From Cryptomeria japonica (Eukaryota; Streptophyta; Pinopsida; Cupressales; Cupressaceae), in assembly GCF_030272615.1 (NCBI RefSeq), contig NC_081406.1:112003783-112067782 (forward strand): 64,000 nucleotides of DNA. Reading direction: 5' to 3'. Position numbers and translations under genes: made by a program. Below are positions 1-10,960 of the stretch, one piece after another. Under the pieces are notes generated by a model that ran no database searches, was not told where the DNA came from, and saw only the letters and a program-made list of their open reading frames with translations. Each line of letters begins with the position of its first letter. Position 1 is the stretch's first letter.

Positions 1-871
1 GAGCATTTAGCATGTCATATTCAAATACCTCATTCAATCTATCATGTCTTTAAATAACATCAATGGCTATTATGTTGCTCATCATTATGTGACATTGGTA
101 GCTCATTTACTGGGGGCTCATTGTCATTCATGATGGTACAATTTCAAGTGCAATCATATTTTTGAAGCAACATAATAGCCTAATTTTCTATGTTATCTCT
201 TGTTCCTATGGGGACAAGAGTGATTTCATACATCTCTTCTTTTTGCTTATGTCTAATTCTCTCCCTAGAAGATTGTGTAAGTCCTTCTCATTGTCTTTAT
301 CCTTGGGAGGCAATGATCTTTCTTTATTTTTATCTAAGGATCCACTTTTTCCTATTTTGTGGATGGTGTGAACTTTATTACTTGATGTTATTCCTTGTAT
401 GCATTTGTTGTTGTTTGTTCAAGGATTCTCTCTTACAAGAGGTGTAAGTCCTTGACTACAACCTCTTTTGCACTTGGTAAAATACATCCATAATGAATTC
501 ACTCTCCCAATTGGGTTAAAAAGAGTGTCATCCTTCATTAAGAATCACTTTCACCTTACAAAAGAAGGAAGTATTGCATTCTTATTCTCTTCTTTGTCTT
601 ATTCTAAAAGATGTTATATTTGTCTAAAACAATTCCTCTCGGGGACAGGTGTCTTTTGTACAAATATCTCTTCTCCTCTAAGGATCTCCTTTACACATAC
701 TACAAGATATCCCTTTTCAACTATCTTATCCTTGCTTAAAGAGTGCAAAACCCTCTTGCTTGGATCTATGACATTGTTGCATTTTTGGGGTATCTTCTTT
801 TATGATGAAGGTAGGTATCCTTGTTCTACTTTGCTTATGACATAAACATTACACTTTTTGAGCAATGGGTC

Positions 872-978
872 ATTCTCGGAACCAGAGCACAGACTCTTAG
901 AGCGAGATGTCTCCATTTTTCTTTTATGCAAGGTGATTATTCTCGGAACCAGAGCACAGACTCTTAGAGCGAGATGTC
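872..978 (+). repeat. 40-bp direct duplication
   Basis: The 40 bases at 872-911 recur identically at 939-978, a spacing of 67 bp. They begin ATTCTCGGAACCAG and end GCGAGATGTC. The repeat lies in the non-coding tail of element alpha, and no function is evident. Confidence 0.85.
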
Positions 979-1746
979 ACGTTTTTGTACTATACATATA
1001 CAGGTTGTAGCATACTCAGGCATAGACTCCTATGAGGTGCTTCTAACCTCCCTTACACACACATGCACGAGGTTGAGTGGAACTAGCGGCATAAGGCTAG
1101 ACTTTCTCACTCTCCTCCCTTACAAGGATCACCTAGATAGACTCTAGGGGCTAATTTTCCATGTCCTTTTCCCATGGATCACCTAGACAAGATCTAGGGG
1201 TAGAAGTCCATGTTTTCTCTCTCATTATTCTTCTCATGGATCACCAATGTGTGTATTCATGCTTTTTTCCTTTCTTTTCTTCTCTTTGCATTTTGTTTCC
1301 ATTTACATCCTTCATCTTGTGTTAGAGAACTCTCAAATCCTCACACTCTTTGTTGTGTTGGAATTGAGATTTAGTCCTCTTTCTTACCAAATGATTCTCC
1401 ATTAGTTTTTGATCTCATATCAAATCTTCTTGTGAGCATTTGTCATCAATATTCTTTAACAATTCGAAGTGGTAAACATGATACCCTGTTTCAACTCACT
1501 AAAATTAGCAAGCCGAAACAGGGGGGGGGGCATATAGCTACCCTCGAATTTTCATCACCTTCCTTAGTAAGCATTAGGTGATTTTGTGATCTAACGTGTG
1601 TTTTGTAGGGTGCGGTTCCTAACTGTGTACTGCAGATACCGCTGGGGGCTTCATTCGACAGACTTATGGATATATCCTTTTTCAAATAATGTTTACTTTT
1701 CTGTACTTTAGCTTGCATATGCACGTAGTGTTCATATGACCGCTAA

Positions 1747-1759
1747 AGTGGGGGCTAAA
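1747..1759 (+). other. Polypurine tract of element alpha
   Basis: AGTGGGGGCTAAA immediately precedes the TG that opens the LTR at 1760. This is the expected position and composition of the plus-strand priming site, and it marks the LTR as a 3' LTR on the plus strand. Confidence 0.7.
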
Positions 1760-3398
1760 TGTAGCGTCGTAAATTGTACGCACTTGCTAGGGTGGTACAA
1801 TTTCACACCTAGTTTAGCACCCGCCTTGGCGCATTTTGCATTTTGCATTGCATTTCCCCTTTTAGCACGTAATTAATTAAATTAATTAGGTCTAAGGTTC
1901 TATTTTATCATCTCCCATATCATAAAGTTGGGCCCTTTTCATTAAAGTGTGCCCCTTTCATTTTATTCTTCCAATACATCACTCAATCAAAAACCCCAAT
2001 TAAGTCCTATTTCGAACTTGGGGGCTTGGTTTCGGGGTCAAAACATCTCGAAATCACCTGTAACTTCGGGATTCTCTCTAAAATCATCATATCCAACGGC
2101 CCTGAAAATTTGGTGAAAAGTTGTCGGGACCGTGGCACCCGGAGTGCACATGGTCCCGGACATTTTTCTCGAAATTTTGGGAGCACAATCCAATCATAAA
2201 ATAAAGCTTAACCCCAAGAAATTGGTGGGATATTCAATCTCTAGGTCGGCCAAAAGACGAAATTACGACCTAGGGTTTCCTACATAAGAGCTCTCTTTCT
2301 TCATTTGAAAGGATCCGAATTTTGTTTTCAGGGGACCTTCTATGCAGCAAAAGAGCAGATCTTTGAAGACTTCAACAACATTCAACATCCATCTATCAAG
2401 CATTTATCAATTTCATTCATCCATTTAGGGCTTTGAAGACATTGAAGAGCAATAGGGGATTACCGACTGAAGATTGGCTTGTACCCCTCCCTTGGGGTTG
2501 GGTATGATTTCATGTTATTTTCATGTCTTTGCATAAGCCTCATTATATCACTTATTCATGCTTTAGATCACTTTGCATCTTGATTTAGAGCATTTACATT
2601 GTCATTTACAAGCAATTAGGGTTTACTTTCTAGGTTGCTCTAGTTTGCTTACTTGCATTTTAGGACCTTGCACACACACTAGGTCTGCACACACAATACA
2701 TTTTACAATACAACTTGGCTATTCGTGGAGGTGGAAATCACCGAAGCGGGGGTTTGACTAAGGCAAAACCATATATAGCCGCCCATACCCTTTTCAGATA
2801 TAAGCACAGGTTTCGGGACTCGGACGATGCCGCAGGTTGCAGATCCGGGAGAAGCAAACTGAGACCGACCTTCCCACCAAATTTCAGAGCAAAAGACCAG
2901 GACAAGGGCATGGGGTGCCTTGGTCCTGCCAGGACAGGGGCGCTGGGCACCCTGGTCCTCCTGACAGACAACATTTTCAGCATTTTTGACAGCTTTTCCA
3001 GGTTACAAAACAGCAGTTTCCAGAGCAGTTTCAGGGGCAGAATCAGGACAGTGGCACCCGCGCCCCCGTCCCGAACATTTTCATTCATATTTTAACACCG
3101 GGTACGCATTTACATTCTTGTCTTGTCCTTGTGTTTACAACTTTCCATTGTTTAAGTTCAATTCTGTAATCTTGTTATTAGTTCATACTTGCACTTTGGG
3201 GTTAGGAATTGAACTTGCATCATCCTATCTATCATTTGCAACAAAGGAATAGAAATCCTAATAGGTATCCCGTGGCTCTCTCTTCCACAAAAAGAAGTAG
3301 CCAATTGTGTGATACCTCTAGGCTCTTTTGTATTCCGCAAGTGTGTGGTTGAAAGTGAGATTAGGGCATGTTTGCTTAGTGTCACTTTTTCTCCTACA
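1760..3398 (+). mobile_element. 3' LTR of gypsy element alpha, inserted in beta
   Basis: The LTR is about 1.64 kb, beginning TGTAGCGTCG after a polypurine tract and ending CTCCTACA. A TATA-like TACATAAGAG lies at 2281-2290, so U3 is roughly the first 530 bp. The downstream half contains a locally GC-rich block (about 2715-3090) with two similar 'ggtcctcc/ggtcctgcc' segments; the open frames there on both strands are by-products of its composition. Sequence after 3400 is at once in frame with the protease of element beta, so alpha was inserted in beta's gag-protease junction. The exact end (3398 or 3400) is uncertain, and no target duplication can be checked because the 5' end is outside the window. 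Confidence 0.7.
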
Positions 3399-3400
3399 CA

Positions 3401-4078
3401 GATATCTCAGTTAAGAATAATCAGCCAATCCAAACACTAAATCCTCCTTCATTTTTTATAACATTGATAATTGGCAACCATCTAGTCCACAATTACTTGA
3501 TAGACTTAGAAGCCAATAGTTCAATTATGCCCAAAGACCTTGCAAATAAACTTGGTCTAATTTATGAGCCTATTTCTAGAGGAGTTGTAAAATTAGATGG
3601 AACAACAATTAAGTCAGTTGGATTGGTCAAAGATCTTGGTTTGACCTTGCATGCTTGTCCTAATTTTATAATACCTCAGGACATGTACATAGCTGACTTA
3701 CCTCCACACTTTTCTATTTGTCTATCTAGAGATTTCACAACAAAATTAGGAGGATACCTCTCTGCTGATTGGTCACACTTGTTTTTTAGAACCTGGTATG
3801 GTACTGAGGCTACCATTAAGTTAGAACCCCAAGCCACTTGCAACTTAGAACCATATACCCCAAGTCCTAGAAATGCAGATCTTACCATCAAAGACTGTGA
3901 GGAGTTACCACCTATCCAAGATCTAGATACAACTATTCAAGGCATACCTGATGTGAATTTGGATGAGTGGGCAACCCAAAATACTGCAGAAGATCCTTTC
4001 ATCAACATGGATGAAATAGGTCTTGGTGTTTATATGATTCATGAGGAGGATTATGTTATTCCTAAGCTTGAAAAATAG
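3401..4078 (+). pseudogene. Gypsy element beta: retropepsin-like protease (decayed)
   Basis: The frame is open from the end of the alpha LTR to a TAG at 4076-4078. It reads ...FITLIIGNHLVHNY then LIDLEANSSIMPKDLANKL, the retropepsin flap-to-active-site pattern. The usual D-[ST]-G-A triad reads D-L-E-A, so the catalytic glycine is lost. LPPHFSICLSRDF and the GGYLSADWSHLFFRTWYGT segment follow, which I associate with plant gypsy polyproteins. The protein would release gag and pol products inside the virus-like particle. The left part (gag) is cut off by the alpha LTR. The apparent TTG start at 3464 is an artefact, because the frame extends upstream. Confidence 0.8.
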
Positions 4079-4814
4079 GATATTCCGCTTGACCAGCAGT
4101 CAGAACAACAGAAAAATCAGGTTTGGTAGCTCTACTTTGATGGTTCAAGAGGTAAAAATGGTTTCGAAGGTGGTGTTATGCTAGTTTCACCCGAAGGTAT
4201 GAGATACTACACTACTTTCAAATTTTTTTTTAGCTGTACAAACAATACAGTTGAGTATGAATCATTAGCACATGGCTTAGAATGGGCTAGGCAGAAAAAG
4301 TTAAATGTTTACAAGTTTTTGGTGATAGTGAACTAGTAGTGAACCAAGTAAGGAATGTCCATGTCACCCAAAATGATGTTCTGAAGATGTACAAGCACAG
4401 AATTTGGGATTTAATTGAAGATTTTGATGCATTTAATCTGTTGTCCGTACCTAGAAGTCAAAATAAAGAAGTAGATAGGCTTGTTGCTTTAGGAGCTCAG
4501 TTCAATATTCCAAAAGAGCTAGAAAATATTGATAGACAACAACATGTTAAAGTTGTAGTAAGGCCCTTAGTTCTAGATAACACTGTTAATTGGCAAGTTT
4601 TTGACTCAGATGAGCATATTACCAATTTTCTAATTGAAGAAGCTAAGTTTTTTGCTGGAAATCAGCATAAGTTCAATGATCAATATGAAAATCAGTTTCT
4701 CCAATTGAAAACTAACAAGTTGCCCAAGGGTTTGGTAACCCTTGAATCTATTTTTAATACATCTGATCAATTCAGAAAGGATAAAGGCAACATGTTTGTG
4801 AAGGAAGAATATTA
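4079..4814 (+). pseudogene. Gypsy element beta: extra (archaeal-type) RNase H upstream of RT
   Basis: After the protease stop the same frame gives W(stop)LYFDGSRGKNGF, then NNTVEYESLAHGLEWA. A frameshift near 4305 leads into VFGDSELVVNQV, and later SRSQNKEVDRLVALGA. These are the four acidic positions (D, E, D, D) of the additional RNase H found in Tat-type gypsy elements, and all four are present. The conserved tail with FDSDEHITNFL and LPKGLVTLESIF runs to the solo LTR at 4815. Remarkably the domain lies between protease and RT, whereas in element G of this window it follows RT and the ordinary RNase H. A stop at about 4126 and the frameshift show it is dead. Confidence 0.75.
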
Positions 4815-5984
4815 TGATGAATACTAAGAGGGGGGGGGGTGAATTAGTATGCCAAAAATCTATGTACTTAAAGACTTTACTAGTCTAGCAGTAAACCGGT
4901 AACACAGTTTAGCAAACAAACCGGTTAGCACACATGCAAACCAAATATAAAATAATGCATTCACCTATAGAAGCACAAACACCATAACACAAGATATTTT
5001 GACGTGGAAACCCAAATGGGAAAAACTACGGTGAGATGAAACTCACAAGTAACTATCTGCAGAATAGGAACCAGACCGGTTAAGGTCATACAATGTTCTT
5101 TACCAGAACAGATCTTGTTAGGAATCTCAATCTCTGTTAGGAGATAAGTCTGATTAAGGACTACCTTGCTAGAGGATTTTAGATCCACATATGTGAACCA
5201 CCTTGTTAGAGGATTTACAAAAGGCTTTTTGGGCCTACCCAGTTAAGGGCTTCAGACTTGTCGAAGATGTGAGTAATCAACAAGTGAGTGATCTAGCAAA
5301 TAGCACAGATTGCTTGATTAGATCCTTGATAGCTCATTCCTAATGAATTCTAGCATTACTTCAGTCTTCAACACATTCATACTCTAGCTTTTTCTCATAG
5401 ACATGAACTTCTCTTCTATAATCTCACTTACAAAAATTCATCAACCACCTTAAACCCTAGCAACAACCTAAAACCATAGACATGATGTCCTTATGAAGGA
5501 ATCTGATTTCATGTCGGTCCAATAGGATTACAATACAATTTCCTAGGTTCAATGCATCTAGACATATTCTGTAACATGGCACAAAAAGAATCATTAAAGT
5601 GTGTGCACCGCCAAACAATCGGTGGATGGTAACTCATCACAAAATGCCAATTGGTAACTCATCACAGAGTATTACCGGTTCATACAAAATATCGGTTTAA
5701 GCAAAATACCGATTGTTGGTTTGTCAAAATGAAGACTAGGAAATATGAGTTGTGCCGCTTCATTCCTTCATACCGCTTGAGATCCTCGAGCCGCTTGGGG
5801 TCTTCATAGCGCTTCAGATCAGTAAACACTTTCTGCAAAACATCGATAGTCTAAAGACTATAATACATCATACCGGTTTGAACAAATACCAGTTGAGCTT
5901 TAACTTATACATACAAAAAGTGATCTCATAGCAAGTGTGTGTCCATCAATGACAATCACAACATAATAATAAAAAATGCCAACA
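4815..5984 (-). mobile_element. Solo LTR gamma (copia-like), inserted in beta
   Basis: This 1,170-bp segment opens TGATGAATAC and closes ATGCCAACA on the plus strand, so on the minus strand it reads TGTTGGCAT...TTCATCA. It is flanked by a perfect 5-bp target duplication TATTA (4810-4814 and 5985-5989). Removing the LTR and one TATTA joins beta's frame as EEYYELVEIF without a break. A run of ten G followed by TGAATTAG lies near one end (4829-4845), as in the other copia-type LTRs of this window. No internal region remains, so it is the product of LTR-LTR recombination. Confidence 0.88.
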
Positions 5985-7563
5985 TATTATGAACTTGTTG
6001 AGATATTCAAGGACAAGCTACTAAAAATTAGCAAGGTATGTACCCTTGAAGAAAAACATGCTTTTGTAAAACTTTGTCAAGAATTCAATGACATATTTGC
6101 ATGGAGGTATGAAGATTTAAAAGGATTTGATCCTCATTTAGCCCAACATACAATAGAGCTGGTAGATAATGCAAAACCAGTAAGGTAGAAAGAAAGACCT
6201 ATTAATCCAAAATTAGAATATCTTATGAGGACTGAGTTAAATAAGCTGATAGAAGGAAACATCACATTTCCAATGAAGCAGACATCCTGGGTTTCCAATC
6301 TAGTTCCCGTTAGGAAGAAGAATGGTGAACTCAGATTATGTGTTGATTTTAGAGACCTAAATAGAGCATCCCTGAAAGACCATTACCCACTGCCCTCAAT
6401 GAAGCAAATTTTTGCAGGTTGTATCAGGTTCAGAGAGATTCTCATTACTTGATGGTTATTTAAGATATAACCAAATTCTGGTCAAAGAAGAAGACAAGTA
6501 CAAAACAACATTTACCACCAAGTGGGGTACAATGGCTTATAATAAAATGCCAATTGGACTAATCAATGTAGGGGCAACATTTCAGCGTGCAATGGATATG
6601 GCATTTCAAGGCCTGATTAAAAAGTTTGTTTTGGTCTACCTAGATGATGTAACTATTAATTCTAAAAAGACTAATGAACATCTTGACCATCTCAGACAGG
6701 TATTTGAAAGATGCAGGGAATATGGAGTTTCATTAAATCCCAAAAAGAGAATATTTGTTGTTCATGAAGGCAAGTTGCTGGGATATATTATTTCAAAGCA
6801 TGGGATTTCAATAGATCCTGAGAGGATCACAACCATACTTGCATTACCATTACCGACACATAAGAAGGGACTCTAGAGTTTCATAGGTAGGATTAACTTT
6901 ATCAAAAGGTTTATTCCTCATATTGCAACATTGATGCAGCCACTTACAACCATGCTTAAGAAAAACATTCCTTTTTAGTGGACTAAGGAAGGTAAGAACA
7001 ATTTCAAAGAGTTTAAAGAAGCAATTGCAGCAGCCCCTACTCTCATTAATCCTAATTTTAAGAAAAATATTATTCTATATGACTTTGGGAGTGAGGACAC
7101 TATTTTTACAATGTTATGTCAGCAAAATGATGAAGGTTTAGAACAACCAGTTGTTTTCTTTAGCCAAATTTTGCATGATTATGAGACTAGATACTCATTT
7201 GTAGAAAAGCATGTGTTAGCAGTAATAAGAAGCCTTAAGAAATTTAGGCACACACTCTCTAACAATAAGATTCAACTTATGGTTGCTCATCATACAATGA
7301 AAGAGTTTTTGCTCAACAAAGACATAAATGATAAAAGGGCAGGTTGGATTACTAAGGCAATGGAATATGACATCTCTATCAAGGTAACCAAGCTAGTTAG
7401 AGGGAAGGGTTTATGTGAGCAGCTTGCTGGCACAAAAAATAGTAAAGAAGTGGAGAAACAAGTTGAAACCATGCTTAATAATGAAGAACAACCTGCTGCC
7501 CCAGCTTTGCCAGTCACTTGGAATCAAAAAATTGCCCATTATTTACAAATTGGTGACTGTTAG
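5985..7563 (+). pseudogene. Gypsy element beta: reverse transcriptase and RNase H (decayed)
   Basis: Beta resumes at YYELVEIFKDKL. RT motifs follow in order: WVSNLVPVRKKNGELRLCVDFRDLN, then after a one-base frameshift near 6405 LLDGYLRYNQI and TTFTTKWGTMAYNKMPIGL, then the catalytic VYLDDVTINSK (YLDD, intact), then LLGYIISKHGI. Stops occur at 6186-6188, 6874-6876 and about 6976. The connection and ordinary RNase H (IILYDFGSEDT, FFSQILHDYETRY, VEKHVLAVI) run to a stop at 7561-7563. RT copies the element RNA to DNA. Several disruptions make it non-functional. Confidence 0.85.
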
Positions 7564-8764
7564 GAAGGCTTAGATAGATGAAAATGAAGGTATTTTAGGC
7601 TAAAAGCCATTCCTTATGATTTAATAGATGGTATTTTGTTCAAAAAATATTATAATGATATTCTATTAAGATGCATTGAGCCAGATCAGATTGAAAAATT
7701 TCTAAGTGAATTTCATGAAGGACCTGCAGGAGCTCACTTTGTAGCAAGAACAACAGCTCTGAAAATTATGAGAGTTGGTTATTATTGGCCTGAAATGTTT
7801 AAGGATGCTCACTCATGGGTGAATAAATGTGAAAAATGTTCATTGTTTGCAGGAAAATAGAGGCTGGCAACCTTGCCTTTGTAACCAATTGAAGTAGAGC
7901 AGCCTTTTGCAAAGTGGGGGCTTGATTTTATAGGACCTATTAATCCACCTTCAAGTGCAGGTCACAAATGGATTCTTACAATAATTGATTATTTCACAAA
8001 GTAGACAGAAGCAGTTCCATTGAAAGAAGCTAATGAAACTTCTATCCTGAATTTCTATCAAGACTTAGTGTCCACATTTGGTACCCCAGAATCAATAATT
8101 TCTAATAATGCTTTAGATTTCATTGGTCTAGTGTTTCAGATTGGTCCGTTAAGCATAATATATATTTGAATACTTCATCCAATTATTACCCCAGGGTAAT
8201 GGAAAAGATGAATCAACTAAGAAGAACTTGATCAACATTATTAAGAAAACCATTGTTGAGAATCAGAGAACTTGGCATGAAAAGCTCAAATTAGCCCTTT
8301 GGGCTAACAAAATTACACCAAAGAGATCAACGAGTAACTCTCCTTATGTTTTAACTTATGGAAAAGAAGCCAGGTTACTTATTTTAGTTGAATTGATAAC
8401 TTTGAATTGTGTAAAAGAGTTTGAGTTACTTGAAGAGCAGCCAATTCAGATTAGGCTTGCTCAGCTTATGGAGTTAGAAGAAACTCGTAGGGAAGCATAC
8501 AAAAAATTAGAAATTCACCATGCTCAGATGAAGAGAACCTTTGATAGAAAAGTTGTATCACACATATTTAATCAAGGTGATCTTGTTTTCAAATGGGGTG
8601 AATTAAAGAATAGACCTGGTAGACATACCAAGTTTGATGCCATGTGGGATGGTCCGTATGTTATCACCGAATGCAAATAGAATAATGCATTCCATCTTGC
8701 TAAGTTGGATGGAGAGGTATTGCCAATCCCTGTCAATGGGATTCACCTCAAACTATGTTATTGA
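7564..8764 (+). pseudogene. Gypsy element beta: integrase (decayed)
   Basis: The zinc-binding HHCC module is visible as HEGPAGAH with CEKC downstream (about 7708-7850). The core shows WGLDFIG with its first Asp; the second catalytic Asp of IISDN reads IISNN, so it is lost. After frame breaks, YYPQGNGKDES carries the Glu region. The C-terminal GPY/F motif reads DGPYVI, and the protein ends IHLKLCY at 8764. There are stops at 7858-7860, about 7880 and 8005, and a frameshift near 8120-8220. The enzyme would insert cDNA into the host genome; this copy cannot. Confidence 0.83.
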
Positions 8765-9659
8765 GTACTAATAGTTTGCATATGTACATAGCAGAATAGT
8801 TGCAGTTCTTTCTTTTCAGCAGTTTGCAGGTTCAGCTATAAGCAGAGCTGTGGTAGTTTAAATTGATTAAGTGCTTTCAGGCATATCGTCGTTGATTTTT
8901 TTTCCTTCAGTTTTGTTTCTTTTTTCCTTAAGTGCAGATTGCACAATGTGCAGGCTCAATTGTATGCAGAGTGTTTGTAGTTTCCTTTTCAGTTTTGTTT
9001 AGAATGCTGAGATGCAGTTCTAGATTTTTGAGGAAGGCATAATTGACTCAATGCCCAATGGATATGCTAGGCTACTGGATTCTACTATTTAGCAGGCAAA
9101 CACCCTTGAGAGGTCACCAAAAATGTTACCAAAACTTTGCACATGCCAAATTTGGTGCCCTAATGAATCCTTGCATTCATTCATATTGAAAAGGTTAAAT
9201 CATGAGCAAAAAAATCAGAAATACATGTTTTTTGTCTAACTTGTTTTCTTCATGTGCAGATATAGGAAAAACAATGCAACATGTGGGTTAAAATAGGCTC
9301 CCGAAGAGGTTGAGATCAGCATGCTGATTTAAGAATGCTGAATTCACCCTGCCACCTGATGAAGTAAGGACAAAAGAAACTCAGAGCAAATGCAATCAGC
9401 CAGTGTAAAGTTTTTTCTTTGGCGCCAAAGAGGGTTTTTTTTAAGGCTAGAGAACTTCCAACCATTTTCAGTCACCATGCATGAAGAACATTTATCCCAC
9501 ATTGGTTGCATGGAAGAGATTTTTTGTATTTAAAACTAAAGTCACATATAACTATAGTGTCAAAGCTTACATGATTTTGGCAAGAAGAAGCTTGTGGCTC
9601 GGTGGACCCCGCGCACGCACATCTCAAGGTGCCCCAAATTTTGCATCAGACCATAAAGA

Positions 9660-10960
9660 CCAAGAGTAAAGATCGAGAAGATTGATCACATCCAATGGTC
9701 AGGCAAAAGATCTGACGGTTATCACTAAGGCGCAATGGAAAGATGCAAGCCCAGTTATCATCACAACTTGGCAACAAGGTGAGCCCAAGTCCATCGGACA
9801 TCAAAGTAACAAGTTTGATGTTGCCTCGAAGGCCCAATGGAAGTTCGATGGAACTTGTCAAATAGTTGACTCAAGTGAGGAGCAAGTTAAAGATCAATCA
9901 CCAAATTGAGAGAAATCAGATGGTGGAGTGACATTTCGGGGCTATCCATGACTGTCACTGTACCGCAGTTGTGAAGTGCCCAGAATGAATACCCTCGCGA
10001 TAGGTCAAGTGGTGCCAAGGTGGACTCTGAGCAAATCACAAGGTGACATGTGGCAAGATAGGTGATGGTCCAGTGGGTGGTGACATGGCATAGATGGGTA
10101 ATTTATCAAGCAGACCTTGGCCATGATGAGTCCCGAAAAGGTTTCATCAAAAGCTCAGTTCCATCGACATCGAACAGACCTTGGCCGCGATAAGTCCCGA
10201 AAAGGTTTCAATGAAAGCTCAGTTTCATCGACATAACAATATCGATGAAACTGTAAGTTCGATGAGACTGGTAAATAGCTCACCGAGGGATTACTTTGGC
10301 TGAAAGAAGGATATCCGACAGAGTAAGATGTGTGGCAAGCCCGACGGACAGGTGGTGCCCAGATGGATCTCATGAGCCAATCAGAGGGTGACACATCTTG
10401 ACATGCAACACAAGAGAGAAAATTAGCCGAGGTTAAAGGTCAAGAAAGTTGAGGAAAGATCAACAATAGTCCGAAAGATCTAAGGGCTATCGCTATATCG
10501 CTATATAAAGAAGCTCACCAGTTATCTCCGCGACTTGGCGACAAAGAAAGTGCAGAAAAGGTGAGAGGCTAAGGTGCTAAAGATCGACTAGTTTGAGGAC
10601 AAATCGATGACCGTGACTATACCGCATGATGAAGATGCTTGATGATTATCCCCTCTGACATAGTGACTGATGATGTGGAGGTTAAGGTGGTGCCTAGTTG
10701 GATCCAAAAGAGGTGACACATGGTGACACCGTGGCATAAGAGAAAGTGCTCAGAGAGGCTAAAGATCATGCAAGTCTAGAAGATCCGACGGTTGTTGCTA
10801 AGGCTTAGGAAAAGTTGCATGCCCAGTTATCACCACGACTTAGCAACAAGGTGGGTCCAAGTCTAGTGGCGATTAAGATGGCAGATAAAGTGGAACAATG
10901 AGCAAATCAGAGGCTGACATGTGGTAAAAGGCTACAGATGAGTGAATGTATATATTTTTT
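9660..10960 (+). repeat. Degenerate long repeats in non-coding tail
   Basis: Segments with the theme 'gatccgacggttatc-gctaagg...cccagttatcaccacgacttggcaacaaggtg' recur near 9700-9785, 10465-10545 and 10785-10855. Each is followed at a distance by 'gagcaaatcagaggctgacatgtgg'-like text (near 10028, 10375, 10720 and 10900). The copies are strongly diverged, and unit borders are not clear by eye. Confidence 0.55.
10111..10238 (+). repeat. 64-bp tandem duplication
   Basis: Two adjacent copies start CAGACCTTGGCC at 10111 and 10175. Both contain AGTCCCGAAAAGGTTTCA and end near CATCGACAT, with a few substitutions. Confidence 0.8.

Larger units (their letters stand above)
1..1759 (+). mobile_element. 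3' non-coding internal region of gypsy-type element alpha
   Basis: No sustained coding frame is visible; the short open frames here are chance. The stretch is placed inside an LTR element because it runs directly into a polypurine tract (1747-1759) followed by an LTR starting TGTAGCGTC. It holds a 40-bp direct duplication (872-911 and 939-978), two related 'ggatcacctaga' segments near 1127 and 1176, and a run of ten G at about 1519-1528. Long non-coding 3' regions are common in plant Tat-like gypsy elements (established knowledge). The coding part of alpha lies left of the window. Confidence 0.6.

Noticed and set aside
468-845. 125-codon plus-strand frame near the left edge
   Set aside because: No recognisable motif, in the non-coding tail of an LTR element; composition like its surroundings.
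872-978. Possible CRISPR-like repeat
   Set aside because: Only two copies, in plant-type sequence, inside an LTR element tail.
2715-3095. Overlapping open frames on both strands in a GC-rich block
   Set aside because: They lie inside the alpha LTR; no homology pattern, and the overlap on both strands points to composition.
9481-9909. Possible small host genes in the tail of beta
   Set aside because: Short frames in degenerate repeats, with no domain, no splice pattern and no start context.
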